Positions 17,174-28,200 of a DNA stretch of 64,000 nucleotides are shown here, piece after piece. The DNA comes from Pseudacidovorax intermedius. GTDB taxonomy: Bacteria; Pseudomonadota; Gammaproteobacteria; Burkholderiales; Burkholderiaceae_C. Position 1 is the stretch's first letter. Every line of letters begins with the position of its first letter. The DNA lies in NCBI RefSeq assembly GCF_001476815.1, contig NZ_LDSL01000018.1:18466-82465 (forward strand), written 5' to 3'. The notes under the pieces were generated by a model, which saw only the letters and a program-made list of their open reading frames with translations, searched no databases and was not told the DNA's origin. The position numbers were made by a program, and so were the translations under genes.

Positions 17174-17938
17174 TCAGGCCGGGTTGTCGATGTCGATGAA
17201 GACATGCTCGAGTCCGTGCGCCGCCGCCACCTGCGCTGCCACGGCCGGGGCACCGTAGCGCTCGGTCGCATGGTGGCCGCAGGCCAGGAAGGCCACGCCC
17301 GTCTCGCGGGCGTAATGCGCCTGCGGCTCCGAGATCTCGCCGGTGAGGAAGGCATCCGCCCCTGCAGCGATGGCGGCCTCGAAGAAGCCCTGCGCCCCAC
17401 CGGTGCACCAAGCGATGCGGCGCAGCGGCCGGCCGTCGCCGGGCACCACGGTCACCGGGCGGCCCAGCCGCGACTCGACGTGCCGGCCCAGCGCCGCGGC
17501 GCCGTCGAACGCCGTGCCGGCCTCGGGCGTGCCGAGCCAGCCCAGGTCCTGCTCGCCGAAGCGTGTGGCCTGCGCCTCCAGCCCGAGCACGCGGCCGAGC
17601 TGCGCGTTGTTGCCCAGCAGCGGATGCGCGTCCAGGGGCAGGTGGTAGGCGAACAGGTTGACGTCGTGGCCGATCAGCAGGCCCAGGCGCTGGCGCATCC
17701 AGCCGGTCACCCGGCCGTCCTGGCCGCGCCAGAACAGCCCGTGGTGCACGAAGAGCGCATCCGCACCTTCGGCAATGGCGGCCTCGATGAAGGCCCGGCT
17801 GGCCGTCACGCCCGAGACGATCTTGCGGATCTCGGCGCGGCCCTCGACCTGCAGGCCGTTGGGGCCGTAGTCCTTGAAGCGGTCGGGCGTCAGCAGGGCA
17901 TCGAAGGACTGCAGGAGGGCGGATCGGGACAGGCTCAT
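17174..17938 (-). CDS. NIF3-like dinuclear metal-centre protein (YbgI family)
   Basis: A 254-residue protein of the NIF3/YbgI family. Metal-site residues are seen in ALFVHHGLFWR, YHLPLDAHPLLGNNAQLG, and the C-terminal CGHHATERYGAPAVA. Family members form ring-shaped hexamers with a two-metal site; the reaction is not settled, and GTP cyclohydrolase I type 2 is an old, doubtful label. The ATG overlaps the stop codon of the upstream MFS gene (ATGA), and pdxA follows, so the three form one unit. Confidence 0.88.
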   Translation of the reverse strand: MSLSRSALLQSFDALLTPDRFKDYGPNGLQVEGRAEIRKIVSGVTASRAFIEAAIAEGADALFVHHGLFWRGQDGRVTGWMRQRLGLLIGHDVNLFAYHLPLDAHPLLGNNAQLGRVLGLEAQATRFGEQDLGWLGTPEAGTAFDGAAALGRHVESRLGRPVTVVPGDGRPLRRIAWCTGGAQGFFEAAIAAGADAFLTGEISEPQAHYARETGVAFLACGHHATERYGAPAVAAQVAAAHGLEHVFIDIDNPA

Positions 17939-19260
17939 CCGCGCATTGTCGCGGCCTGCATCGGCTGGCCCCGGACGGCCAGCGGCAACCATGCCAGCAC
18001 GAAGCCCAGCACGGCCAGCGCGCCGACGTAGTGGGCGGGCGCCATCAGGTCGCGCTGCAGCCACAGCGTCAGGATCACCGGCGTCAGACCGCCGAAGATG
18101 GCATAGGCCATGTTGTAGGCGAAGGACAGGCCCGAGAAGCGCACGGGCGCCGGGAAGGCCCGCACGCTCGCGATCGGCACCGTGGCGATGGTGCCCACGA
18201 ACAGCCCGACCAGTCCGTAATGCCAGAACAGCGACGCGGTGGTGCCCGGCAGGCCGGTGTAGAACAGGTAGGCCGTGATGAAGAGGCCCGCCCAGCCGAC
18301 CAGCATGGTGGGGCGCGTGCCGAAGCGGTCGCAGGCCCAGCCGACGAGCACGCAGCCCAGCGTCAGCATGAACGTGGCCAGGGCATTGGCCTCCAGCGCG
18401 ACGGCGGCCGGAACGTGGTGCACCTTCTGCAGGTAGGTGGGCGTGTACAGCACCACCACGACGATGGCGGCCGACAGCACCCAGGTCAGCAGCGCAACGT
18501 ACAGTACCGGCGCGCGGTGGTCGCGCACGATGGTCTTGAGCGGCAGCTCGGCGGCCACGCTGCGGCGCTGCGCCAGCTCCTGGAACACCGGCGTCTCGTG
18601 CAGGAAGCGGCGCAGGTACACCGACACCAGGCCGAACACGCCGCCCAGGATGAAGGGAATCCGCCAGGCGAAGTCGCTCACCTCGGCCGGCGCGTAGTGC
18701 GTGTTGATGGCCACTGCCACCAGCGAGCCCAGCAGGATGCCGCCGGTGATGCCAGCCGTGAGCGTGCCCACGCCCAGACCGTAGCGTTGCGCCGGCACGT
18801 GCTCGCCGATGAAGACCCAGGCGCCCGGCATCTCGCCGCCGATGGCAGCGCCCTGCAGCACGCGCATGGCCAGCAGCAGCAGCGGCGCGGCCACGCCGAT
18901 GGCGGCATAGGTGGGCAGCAGGCCGATCACCAGCGTCGGCACGGCCATGAGGAAGATCGACAGCGAGAACATGCGCTTGCGCCCCAGCAGGTCGCCGAAG
19001 TGCGCGATGACGATGCCGCCCACCGGCCGGGCCAGGTAGCCGGCGGCGAAGATGCCGAAGGTCTGCAGCTGGCGCAGCCAGTCCGGCATGTCGGCCGGAA
19101 AGAACAGGCCGCCGATCACGGCAGCGAAGAAGACATAGATGACGAAGTCGTAGAACTCGAGCGTGCCGCCCAGCGCGGACAGCGCGAGCGTCTTGTAGTC
19201 CCGCGCGGTCAACGGGCGCGGGCCGGCGGCGGCGCCGGCGAATGGGGAAGCAGAAGACAT
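17935..19260 (-). CDS. MFS transporter, metabolite:H+ symporter (MHS) type
   Basis: A 441-residue 12-helix transporter. The MHS/ProP-KgtP-ShiA signature is seen: ALGGTLEFYDFVIYVFFAAVIG in helix 1, GYLARPVGGIVIAHFGDLLGRKRMF around loop 2-3, and GGEMPGAWVFIGEHVP in helix 4-5. It should import an organic acid or zwitterion with protons, but the substrate is unknown. It is first of a three-gene run with the NIF3-like gene and pdxA, and divergent from the protease gene at 19559. Confidence 0.88.
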   Translation of the reverse strand: MSSASPFAGAAAGPRPLTARDYKTLALSALGGTLEFYDFVIYVFFAAVIGGLFFPADMPDWLRQLQTFGIFAAGYLARPVGGIVIAHFGDLLGRKRMFSLSIFLMAVPTLVIGLLPTYAAIGVAAPLLLLAMRVLQGAAIGGEMPGAWVFIGEHVPAQRYGLGVGTLTAGITGGILLGSLVAVAINTHYAPAEVSDFAWRIPFILGGVFGLVSVYLRRFLHETPVFQELAQRRSVAAELPLKTIVRDHRAPVLYVALLTWVLSAAIVVVVLYTPTYLQKVHHVPAAVALEANALATFMLTLGCVLVGWACDRFGTRPTMLVGWAGLFITAYLFYTGLPGTTASLFWHYGLVGLFVGTIATVPIASVRAFPAPVRFSGLSFAYNMAYAIFGGLTPVILTLWLQRDLMAPAHYVGALAVLGFVLAWLPLAVRGQPMQAATMRG

Positions 19261-19558
19261 GGAAAAACCCAACCGGCGGAGACGGCCGCCGCCGGCGCCC
19301 GGCACAGGTCGGGCGCGAATCGAGGCGAGAAAGGGGCGAGGACGAGCGGCGCGCAGCAGGCGACCGGATGGGTCGCGCCCGGGCCACGTCGGGCAGGCCG
19401 GATAGGCCAAGGGGCAGGATTTTAGGGTTTACCCGCTCTCCGGGTCCGGGACGGGCGCTTGTCCGACGGCCGCGACACGGCCCGTCCAGGGGTCATCAGC
19501 GACAATCCCGGGCCCCGCGGGGACGCTCCCTGCATTTTTTCCTGCCTCTGGTTTCCTC

Positions 19559-20716
<1,158 letters not shown>

Positions 20717-20772
20717 AGACGCCAGGGATTTCGGCCGGCGGTCCAGCCCCGCGGCCGAACCGTTGCCGGCGC

Positions 20773-21582
20773 TTACTGCCCGGTCGGCCCCGCCGTCTCC
20801 TCGCTGCGCTCCTCCTCGGACTTGGTGGCGCGCGAGAAATAGCCCGCGGCCACGATGCCCACCTCGTACAGCAGGCACATGGGCACCGCCAGCGCCAGTT
20901 GCGAGATCACGTCCGGCGGCGTCACCACGGCGGCGACGACGAAGGACAGCACGATGAAGTAGCCGCGGAAGCTGCGCAGCTTCTCGATCGTGACCATCTC
21001 GAAGCGCACCAGCAGCATGACCACGATCGGCACCTGGAAGGCCAGGCCGAAGGCGATGTAGAGCGACAGGATCGACTCCACATACGACGAAATGTCCGGC
21101 GTTGCCGCCACCGACGGCGGCGTGAAGCGCTGGATGAAGGCGAACATCTTGTCCAGCACGAAGAACTGCACGAAGGCGATGCCGGAATAGGCCAGGAAGC
21201 TGCCGAAGATGATGAGCGGCAGTGCGAAGCGCTTCTCATGGCTGTAAAGGCCCGGCGCCACGAAGGCCCAGATCTGGTACATCAGCCAGGGCAGCGCCAG
21301 CAGCACCGCCGCCATGCCCAGCACCTTCAGCGGCACGAAGAAGGGCGAGAACACACCCACCGCGATCAGCTTGGCATCGGGCGGCATGTGGGCCTTGATG
21401 GGCACCGCGATCCAGTCGATCAGCCCGGCCGGCCCGGGCCAGAAGGCCAGCAGCGCAGCGGCAGCGGCAATGCCGTAGATGCAGTAGAGCAGCCGGTCGC
21501 GCAGCTCGACCAGATGGGCGACGAAGGGCTGCTCGGTGCCCGCGAGCTCGTCTTCTTTGTTGTTGGAATTCGAATCAGCCAT
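20773..21582 (-). CDS. tatC: Sec-independent protein translocase TatC
   Basis: A 269-residue six-helix membrane protein that recognises twin-arginine signals with TatB. Family motifs include PFVAHLVELRDRLLYCIYG, SPFFVPLKVLGMAAVLLALPWLMYQIWAFVAPGLYSHEK, FVLDKMFAFIQRF and the LSLYIAFGLAFQVPI segment. The C terminus is charged (KSEEERSEE). Third gene of tatABC, following tatB by 86 bp. Confidence 0.97.
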   Translation of the reverse strand: MADSNSNNKEDELAGTEQPFVAHLVELRDRLLYCIYGIAAAAALLAFWPGPAGLIDWIAVPIKAHMPPDAKLIAVGVFSPFFVPLKVLGMAAVLLALPWLMYQIWAFVAPGLYSHEKRFALPLIIFGSFLAYSGIAFVQFFVLDKMFAFIQRFTPPSVAATPDISSYVESILSLYIAFGLAFQVPIVVMLLVRFEMVTIEKLRSFRGYFIVLSFVVAAVVTPPDVISQLALAVPMCLLYEVGIVAAGYFSRATKSEEERSEETAGPTGQ

Positions 21583-21668
21583 CAGAGGTCACCGCGTGGC
21601 TGGATCAGCGCACAGAAACGGGAGGAAAGTGAAAGACGGCGCGCCGGGCCCAGGCGGCCCGCGCTGCC

Positions 21669-22130
21669 TCAACCGCCAGGCCGCGGCCGGTGCCGGGCCA
21701 CTCGCGCAGCGCCGGACTGCGTCCGCGTGCGCAGCTTGTTGCGCGCCTTGTACCAGTGCGGCACGGCGCCCTGCTTCAGGCGCCAGTTCTTCTTGGGATG
21801 GCGGTAGACCGGGTACACCGGCGCCGCCTCGTACGACGTGGCCGGCGTCACCGTGTCCAGGCCCGACAGGTCGTCCTGCACCTGGCCGGCATGGTCGCGG
21901 ATGCTCTGCTCGACCTCGCGCGCAGCACCCACCACGCCGTCCTTCATCTTGCGAAGCTCATCCAGCTCCATCGAGCGGTTGACCTCCGCCTTGACGTCGT
22001 TGACGTAGCGCTGCGCCTTGCCCAGCAGGGTGCCCACGGTACGGGCCACCCGCGGCAGCTTCTCGGGGCCGATCACCACCAGTGCCACAGCGCCGATCAA
22101 CGCCATCTTGGAAATGCCGAGATCGATCAC
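21669..22130 (-). CDS. tatB: Sec-independent protein translocase TatB
   Basis: A 153-residue protein with one N-terminal membrane helix and the TatB pattern [33 protein letters not shown], followed by an amphipathic helix and a long soluble tail. It pairs with TatC for signal recognition. The basic Arg/His-rich C-terminal 40 residues are longer than in E. coli and not well conserved. Second gene of tatABC. Confidence 0.95.
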   Translation of the reverse strand: MIDLGISKMALIGAVALVVIGPEKLPRVARTVGTLLGKAQRYVNDVKAEVNRSMELDELRKMKDGVVGAAREVEQSIRDHAGQVQDDLSGLDTVTPATSYEAAPVYPVYRHPKKNWRLKQGAVPHWYKARNKLRTRTQSGAARVARHRPRPGG

Positions 22131-22168
22131 CGCGACGTCCTTGCCTCAGGGATGGCGTGCTGCACGGC

Positions 22169-22411
22169 TCAGGACTTCTGGCGTGCCTCGACGTCGATGG
22201 TGGACTTGTCGGCCGCAGGCTGGCCGGTGACCTGCTGATGCGGGGCCGATGCGGCCGGCGCGTCGGACGAGGAACCGTCCTTCATGCCGTCCTTGAAACC
22301 CTTGACCGCACCGCCCAGGTCCGAGCCCATGTTCTTGAGCTTCTTGGTGCCGAACACCATGACCACGATGAGCAGCACGATCAGCCAGTGCCAGATGGAA
22401 AACGAACCCAT
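22169..22411 (-). CDS. tatA: Sec-independent protein translocase TatA
   Basis: An 80-residue pore-forming subunit. The short membrane helix and hinge read [25 protein letters not shown], followed by the amphipathic helix [16 protein letters not shown] with the family Phe-Gly and Phe-Lys positions. First gene of tatABC, 43 bp after the HIT gene. Confidence 0.96.
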   Translation of the reverse strand: MGSFSIWHWLIVLLIVVMVFGTKKLKNMGSDLGGAVKGFKDGMKDGSSSDAPAASAPHQQVTGQPAADKSTIDVEARQKS

Positions 22412-22454
22412 GGAATGCTCCTAACAATGTTGAAATTCTAGACCGCCGGCGGCC

Positions 22455-22811
22455 TCAGCCCTTGAGCCAGGGACGCGGACCGCCCATGACGTGGACATGG
22501 AGATGGTGCACTTCCTGCCCGCCTTCCTGGCCCGTGTTGACGACGACACGGAAACCGCCTTCGGGATAGGCACCGCAGCCCTGCGCCAGCGCCAGGCGCG
22601 GTGCCAGCGTCATGATGCGGCCCATCAGGCCGGCATCCTCCGGCCCGAGCTGGGCCATCGAGGGAATATGACGCTTGGGCACGATCAGGAAGTGCACCGG
22701 CGCCCAGGGCGCGATGTCGTGGAAAGCGAGCAGTTCCTCGTCCTCGTACACCTTGTTGGAAGGAATCTTGCCTTCCACGATCTTGCAGAAGATGCAGTCG
22801 TGCTCTGCCAT
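22455..22811 (-). CDS. HIT-family purine nucleoside phosphoramidase (HinT-like)
   Basis: A 118-residue HIT protein. The N-terminal zinc-like pair CIFC is present (DCIFCKIVEGKIPS), and the catalytic histidine triad reads HHLHVHVMGG near the C terminus. HinT-type members hydrolyse AMP-lysine and similar phosphoramidates. It sits in the minus-strand series hisI-hisE-membrane protein-HIT-tatABC, an order seen in many Burkholderiales. Start 22811 (MAEHDCIFCK) is taken over a start 7 codons upstream by family N terminus. Confidence 0.93.
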   Translation of the reverse strand: MAEHDCIFCKIVEGKIPSNKVYEDEELLAFHDIAPWAPVHFLIVPKRHIPSMAQLGPEDAGLMGRIMTLAPRLALAQGCGAYPEGGFRVVVNTGQEGGQEVHHLHVHVMGGPRPWLKG

Positions 22812-22867
22812 TCGAATCGGTCTCCAGGGCAACAGGGGTCAAACGGCCACAGCAGGTCCGCCGCGCC

Positions 22868-23260
22868 TCAGGCGATGGCCACCGCGTCCATCGGGCGGCC
22901 GGCATTCATCCGCACCATGCCCTTGACGATGCGGTAGAGGAACCAGAGGGATATGAGGCTCCAGGCGATGAAGCCCGGCAGCAGGAAGATCAGCCATAGC
23001 CAGGAGGTCAGCACATACAGCAGCCCGGCCCACAGCACCGACCGGATGCGCCAGCTGAAATGGGAGGCCTGCCAGGTGCCCGCCGCATCATCGCGCTTGA
23101 CGAAGTCGATCAGCAGTGCGAGCAGCAGCAACAGGACGGACACCTGCGCGCCCGGCACCACCGCAGCGACGGCGACGATCAGGTGCAGCACATAGCTCAC
23201 CCAGCCGATGGTGCGCAGCGAGTCGCCGCGATCCACCTCGATGATGTCCCTGTTGCTCAT
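22868..23260 (-). CDS. Small membrane protein (DUF4870-like)
   Basis: A 130-residue protein with about three to four membrane helices: an N-terminal hydrophobic pair (IGWVSYVLHLIVAVAAVVPG, QVSVLLLLLALLIDFVKRDDA) and a C-terminal pair (VLWAGLLYVLTSWLWLIFLLPGFIAWSLISLWFLYRIVKG). The pattern fits DUF4870/Tic20-like small membrane proteins. The function is unknown. It lies between hisE and the HIT gene in a conserved neighbourhood. Confidence 0.8.
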   Translation of the reverse strand: MSNRDIIEVDRGDSLRTIGWVSYVLHLIVAVAAVVPGAQVSVLLLLLALLIDFVKRDDAAGTWQASHFSWRIRSVLWAGLLYVLTSWLWLIFLLPGFIAWSLISLWFLYRIVKGMVRMNAGRPMDAVAIA

Positions 23261-23319
23261 GCGATCCCCTTCAGAGTTTGTATTGCAGCGACGGCGCGGC
23301 GATGTGCGCCGGGCGACGC

Positions 23320-23715
23320 TCAGTCGCCCGCGGCCTCACGGGCCTGCGCCTTGCGCAGCGCCTTTTCCTCGATGCCGCTGGTGCCCTCGCGCCGCGCCAG
23401 CTCAGCCGCGACGTCCCGGGGCGCCAGCCCATAGTGCGCCAGCGCCACCATGCTGTGGAACCACAGATCGGCCACTTCGTTCACAATTTTTTGGCGGTCG
23501 GCGCCGTGGTCGGCGTCCTTGCAGGCCATCACCACCTCGGTGGCTTCCTCGCCGATCTTCTTGAGAAAGCCGTCGGGGCCCTTGTGGAGCAGGCGGGCGA
23601 CGTAGCTCTGGCCCGGGTCGCCCCCGGCAGCGGGCTTGCGGGCGTCGATGACGGCGGCCAGCCGGTCCAGCACATCCGCCGTGCCGCTGGCCGGCGTGGA
23701 ATCGTGGTCACTCAT
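23320..23715 (-). CDS. hisE: Phosphoribosyl-ATP pyrophosphatase
   Basis: A 131-residue MazG-fold enzyme for the second step of histidine synthesis, removing pyrophosphate from PR-ATP. The motif [18 protein letters not shown] supplies the metal-binding Glu residues, and [20 protein letters not shown] is typical of HisE. The N-terminal 35 residues are a non-conserved extension. The ATG overlaps the hisI stop (ATGA). In this genome HisE and HisI are separate proteins, unlike the fused E. coli HisIE. Confidence 0.95.
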   Translation of the reverse strand: MSDHDSTPASGTADVLDRLAAVIDARKPAAGGDPGQSYVARLLHKGPDGFLKKIGEEATEVVMACKDADHGADRQKIVNEVADLWFHSMVALAHYGLAPRDVAAELARREGTSGIEEKALRKAQAREAAGD

Positions 23716-24107
23716 GATTGGTAGATGGCACCGGGATCCTTGAGGACCGGCTCGACGCTGACCCATTGGCCGTCGACGTATTTCTGGAAGAAGCAGCTGT
23801 GACGCCCCGTGTGGCAGGCGATGCCGGGATCATGGCCCTCCTGCGTGACAGAAAGCAGCACGACGTCGTTGTCGCAGTCCAGGCGCAGTTCGTGCACACG
23901 CTGCACATGGCCGGACTCCTCGCCCTTGAACCAGAGCTTGCCGCGCGAGCGGCTGAAATACACCGCACGCCCGGTCTCCACCGTCTTTGCGAGGGCCTCC
24001 CGGTTCATCCAAGCGAACATCAGGATGTCCTTGCTGCCGTGCTCCTGGGCGATCGCCGGCACCAGCCCGGCCGCATCCCAGCGCACTTCGTCAAGCCATG
24101 TTGTCAT
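23712..24107 (-). CDS. hisI: Phosphoribosyl-AMP cyclohydrolase
   Basis: A 131-residue zinc enzyme for the third step of histidine synthesis. Motifs are [45 protein letters not shown] and the metal-binding [10 protein letters not shown]. The start at 24107 ([10 protein letters not shown]) is preferred over one 8 codons upstream; a -10-like GACAAT lies 6 bp before it. hisI-hisE are cut off from hisF by the 8.4-kb exopolysaccharide module, so they probably use a promoter in 24108-24241. Confidence 0.95.
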   Translation of the reverse strand: MTTWLDEVRWDAAGLVPAIAQEHGSKDILMFAWMNREALAKTVETGRAVYFSRSRGKLWFKGEESGHVQRVHELRLDCDNDVVLLSVTQEGHDPGIACHTGRHSCFFQKYVDGQWVSVEPVLKDPGAIYQS

Positions 24108-24113
24108 GAGCGC

Positions 24114-24119
24114 ATTGTC
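24114..24119 (-). promoter_or_regulatory. -10-like box directly before hisI (possibly leaderless mRNA)
   Basis: GACAAT on the minus strand ends 6 bp before the hisI ATG, the same spacing as TAGCAT before rlmJ. No Shine-Dalgarno sequence is seen. Confidence 0.35.
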
Positions 24120-24144
24120 ACCCAGCAACACCGGAACAAATCAG

Positions 24145-24174
24145 TTGGCCCGGGCGCCGAAAGGCCGTTAAACT
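24145..24174 (+). promoter_or_regulatory. Possible promoter of the gfc/wzb/wzc exopolysaccharide genes
   Basis: TTGGCC and TAAACT are separated by 18 bp, about 68 bp upstream of the first gene of the module. Each hexamer matches the consensus at 4 of 6 positions. A palindrome CCAGA-TCG-TCTGG (24196-24208) lies between it and the gene and could be an operator. Confidence 0.35.
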
Positions 24175-24241
24175 CACTTCGACTGAATCCGCCATCCAGA
24201 TCGTCTGGCTGGGCCGCACACCTTTTTATAGGGGAACTGCC

Positions 24242-24526
24242 ATGAACTTCGCTCGTCTCGTTTCCGCAGCGGCTGCCGCTGCCCTCATCGCCGCTCCCAT
24301 GGTGGCCGGCGCCCAGACCGCTCCCGCTGCTGCTGGCGGCGGTGGCGCGGGTGGTGGTGCCGCCACCGCAGCCGGCATCGGCGGCCTGTCCGTCGGCGCC
24401 ACGGTGGCCGTGGTCGTCGCAGCCGGCGTCGTCGTCGGTGCAGCCGCCAGCTCGGGTGGCGACAGCGGCGGTGGCAACTTCATTCTGCCCGGCACGGGCA
24501 CGACCGGCACCACCGGCACCCGGTGA
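24242..24526 (+). CDS. Small Gly/Ala/Thr-rich secreted protein, GfcA/YjbE-like
   Basis: A 94-residue protein with a signal peptide (cleavage near AGA-Q, residue 24) and a low-complexity mature part: Gly/Ala stretches, a Val-rich hydrophobic segment (GATVAVVVAAGVVVGAAAS), and a Thr/Gly tail. It has no enzymatic motif. It resembles GfcA and YjbE of E. coli in size, composition and position as the first gene before a GfcB/YjbF homologue; this is a call from context more than sequence. A strong AGGGGA ribosome-binding site is present. The role of this family in group 4 capsule formation is unknown. Confidence 0.7.
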   Translation: MNFARLVSAAAAAALIAAPMVAGAQTAPAAAGGGGAGGGAATAAGIGGLSVGATVAVVVAAGVVVGAAASSGGDSGGGNFILPGTGTTGTTGTR

Positions 24527-24563
24527 GGCCCGGCATCCTCCCCCGCGGGAGGGTGCGATCCAC

Positions 24564-24606
24564 GCAACAGCGGCCTTCGATGCTGAATCCAAGGCCGCTT
24601 TGTTGC
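24564..24606 (+). terminator. Hairpin between gfcA-like gene and gfcB (possible attenuator)
   Basis: A 9-bp stem (24569-24577 with 24591-24599) extended by a second 5-bp stem across a TT bulge, followed by TTTGTTG. The 13-nt loop contains the likely gfcB ATG (24580-24582). It could lower transcription or translation of the downstream genes relative to the first one. Confidence 0.5.
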
Positions 24607-25284
24607 GTCCTGGCAACGCTCTTTCTTGCAGCATGCGGCACCGGCGGCGGTGCGACTTTCGAGAGTGCGCGCTACGTGGTCGAACGGGCCAGTGGCCGCA
24701 TCGACGAGAGGCAACCCGTCTTCAACCCCGCGTTTCGTTACCTTCGCGCCACGCGGGGTGACTCGGTGGCGTATCTGGTGCTCGGCTACGTGGACCCTAC
24801 ACCGGAAGGACCGGTCGAGGTCTGGTACACGGGCGAGCGCGAAGTGATCCGCCTGCGAGATGGTCGCCTGGTCGGCACCTCGGGATTGACGGTGGACTGG
24901 CGCACCACCCGGTTGGCCGATGCGCCGAGCTGGCAGCGGCTGCTTTCCGGCCAAGGTGGCATCAGCTTCGACCGCGCACGCGACGTGATGCCCGGCTACC
25001 ACGCCGACATCCAGGAAAAAGTGAACGTCTCTCGTCTGAATGCCTACAAACCGGCTGCGCTCAAGGGTCGCCCCGCCTCCCAGCTGACGTGGTTCGAAGA
25101 GCGTGCAGTCCCCCGCTCTTTCGACAGCCCGGCCCTGCCGCCCGCGCATTTCGGTGTCGCCCGGGACGCGGAAGGCGCACCTTTTGTTGTTTATTCGGAA
25201 CAGTGCTTGAGCCCCGACGTCTGCTACACCTTCGAGCGCTGGACGCCCTCCGTCGCCAGCCGCACGCCGACCGCAGGCTCATGA
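24580..25284 (+). CDS. gfcB: Capsule biosynthesis lipoprotein GfcB (YjbF family)
   Basis: A 234-residue lipoprotein. The signal peptide ends in the lipobox LAAC (residues 17-20). The mature part has the GfcB/YjbF pattern, including YLVLGYVD, VEVWYTGEREVIRLRDGRLVGTSGL and a two-Cys C-terminal segment (EQCLSPDVCYTFERW). In E. coli the group 4 capsule operon gfcABCDE-etp-etk uses such a protein for surface polymer assembly. Start 24580 gives a compact signal peptide but has no ribosome-binding site; a GTG at 24523 overlapping the gfcA-like stop (GTGA) is the alternative. Its stop overlaps the next ATG (ATGA). Confidence 0.82.
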   Translation: MLNPRPLCCVLATLFLAACGTGGGATFESARYVVERASGRIDERQPVFNPAFRYLRATRGDSVAYLVLGYVDPTPEGPVEVWYTGEREVIRLRDGRLVGTSGLTVDWRTTRLADAPSWQRLLSGQGGISFDRARDVMPGYHADIQEKVNVSRLNAYKPAALKGRPASQLTWFEERAVPRSFDSPALPPAHFGVARDAEGAPFVVYSEQCLSPDVCYTFERWTPSVASRTPTAGS

Positions 25285-28200
25285 CCACCTGCGAGCGCGC
25301 GTCCCGCCTGCACCCCCTCACGCTCCACCTGTTTGCCGCGCTCTGCCTGGGCACGGCGGGCGGCGCGCTGGCGCAGAACGCGGCAGGCACCCTGCCTGCT
25401 GCCGGCACCGAGGCGACGCCGACGCGGCCCGGCGAGCGCCTGAGCCAATGGCTACTCCAGCAGTCCCCCCGACCGGCGGACCCTGGCGTGGCATGGCTGG
25501 TGCCGCAGGAAAAGCTTCCCCAGCAGTACCTGCGCAACGTGCTGCTGATCCATTTCGAGCGTTCCGCGGCGCAGCGTTCCGGAGAGGACCGCGCCATCCG
25601 CCAGCGGCTGCTGGGCTGGCTGCACACCCTGCCCGCGACAGGCCGGGTCGCGCTCGGCATCGTGGATCCGCGCTGGCTGGAGGTGAACCCGGGCCAGGAT
25701 CCGGTGGCTGGCGACCGTGCGCGTTTCGTGCTGCCGCAGGATGCCACAGGCGACGTCGTCGTGGTCCAGCCGGACGGCACTCTCTGCCACGTTCGGCATG
25801 CCAGCGGCCGCTGGGTGGGCGATTACCTGCGGGCCTGCGGCCGGCTGGATGGCACCGACTGGGCCTGGATCGCGCAGGCCGACGGCCGCACCGCGCGCAT
25901 GGGCGTGGCGGCGTGGAACCGGGAGGCGGGCGTGGAGCCCGCGCCCGGCGCCTGGGTCTGGGCACCGCCCCGGTCCATGGAGGACATGGTCGCGGCCTCC
26001 GAAGGCCTCATCAAGTTCCTGGGAACGCAGGGCCCCGCGCCCTCGGCCGCGCGTGCGGCATTCCAGCCGGTACCGACGCCAAACGACGGCGCGGCCACGA
26101 CACCTGTCCCCACTCCCGCGCTGCCGGGCGGCTTCGCGGCGACCGGCAGCCTGCCCGCCATGCCAGCCGCCTGGCCGCGCCCTCTGGATGGCAGCGCCAA
26201 CGACTGGGGCGAGATCGGCCTGCTGCAGACGCCCACCGCCCGCATGAGCGCGGCCGGCGAGGTGCGCACCTCCTACAGCTCGGTGTGGCCCTACAGCCGG
26301 CTCAACGTGATGTTCCAGCCCTTCGACTGGATGGAGGCCGGATTCCGCTACACCAGCGTCTCCAACCGCGAGTACGGACCGCAGTTCCCCAACCAGAGCT
26401 ACAAGGACAAGAGCATCGACGTCAAGTTCAGGTTGCTGCGCGAGTCGGCCCGTGTGCCTGAGTTGTCACTGGGCTTTCGCGACATCGGCGGCACCGGCCT
26501 GTTCTCGAGCGAGTACTTCGTCGCCAACAAGCGCTTCGGCGACCTGGACGTCAGCCTGGGCATCGGCTGGGGCTACCTGGGCGCGAGCGGCAACATCAGC
26601 AACCCGCTGCGGCTGATCAGCAACCGATTCGCCACGCGGCCCGGCTCCGACAACACCGGCGAGGCCAACCTCAACGCCTATTTCCGCGGGCCGGCCGCCC
26701 TGTTCGGCGGCGTCCAGTGGCAGACGCCGTGGTATCCGCTCACGCTCAAGCTGGAATACGACGGCAACAACTACCAGAACGAGCCGCTCGCCAACCCGTT
26801 GCCGCGGCGCTCGCCGCTCAACGTCGGGCTGGCCTACAAGCTGGCGCAGAACGTGACGCTGTCCGCCGGCTTCGAGCGTGGCGAACGGTTCATGATCGGC
26901 CTGACGGTGGGCGGCAACCTGTCCACGGCCCAGGTGCCCAAGCTGCTGGATCCGCCGCCGCCCAACTTCGTGCCCGGTGCGCCGGCCAATCCGCCGGGCT
27001 GGCAGGAGACGGCGGCGCAGATCGAAGCGCAGACGGGCTGGCGCGTCCTGCGCATCGCGCCTAACGGCGACGTGCTGCACCTGTGGGTGACCGACGCCAA
27101 CACCGTCTACCGCGACACGCGCACCGAGCGCGCCGTGGCCGTGCTGCACCGCGACGCGCCGGCGGCCATCCGCTCCTTCGTCATCCACTACGAGGAGCGC
27201 GGCCTGCCCCTGCATGCGCAGGCCATCGCCCGCGACGAATGGGTGCGCGCCCGCACCGAGCCGCTGCCGCCTCACCTGGCGCGCGACGTCACGCGCCGCG
27301 ACTATGCGCCGGAACCCCAGCCGCAGCCCGACACGCTGCTGACGCCCGTGGCCGAGGGCAAGCCGGGCCAGACCGGCGCCGCCTGGCTGCGGCCGACGGA
27401 CACCTTCACCTTCGGCGTGTCGCCCTACTTCAACCAGATCATCGGCGGCCCCAACAGCTTCGCCCTGGTAGAGCTGGGCGCGCGGGCCAGTGCCCAGTAC
27501 AACTTCTCGCAACAGACCTGGCTGCAGGGTACGGTCAACCTGCGCCTGGCCGACAACTACAAGGGCTTCACCTACGACGCCCCCAGCGGCCTGCCGCGCG
27601 TGCGCACCGACCAGCGTCTCTACCTGACGACCAGCCGCGTCACGATTCCGAACCTGCAGCTCACGCACGTCGGCCAGCTGACCAAGGACCAGTTCTACAG
27701 CGTCTACGGCGGCTACCTCGAGCCGATGTTTGCCGGCGTGGGCGCCGAGTGGCTGTACCGGCCCTGGGGCAGCCGCTGGGCCTTCGGCATCGACGTCAAC
27801 CGCGTGCGCCAGCGCGAGTTCGACCAGCACCTGGGCCTGCGCGACTACCGCGTCAACACCGGCCATGCCTCGCTGTACTGGAACACCGGCTGGAACGGCG
27901 TGCTGGTGCGCGTGAGCGCGGGCCAGTACTTGGCGGGCGACCGCGGCGCCACGCTCGACATCGCCAAGCGCTTCGACAACGGCCTGACGCTGGGCGCCTA
28001 TGCGACCAAGACCAACGTGTCGGCGGCGCAGTTCGGCGAGGGCAGCTTCGACAAGGGCATCTACCTGTCGATCCCGCTGGACGCCCTGCTGCCGCGTTCG
28101 AGCCGCTCGCTCATCGGCTTCAACTGGTCGCCACTGACCCGCGACGGCGGCGCCCGCCTGGGCCGCGCCGTCTCGCTCTACGACCTGACCTACATCCGCG

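Noticed and set aside
18031..19425. Long plus-strand open frame opposite the MFS gene
   Set aside because: Same type of antisense artefact; the minus-strand frame has clear transporter motifs.
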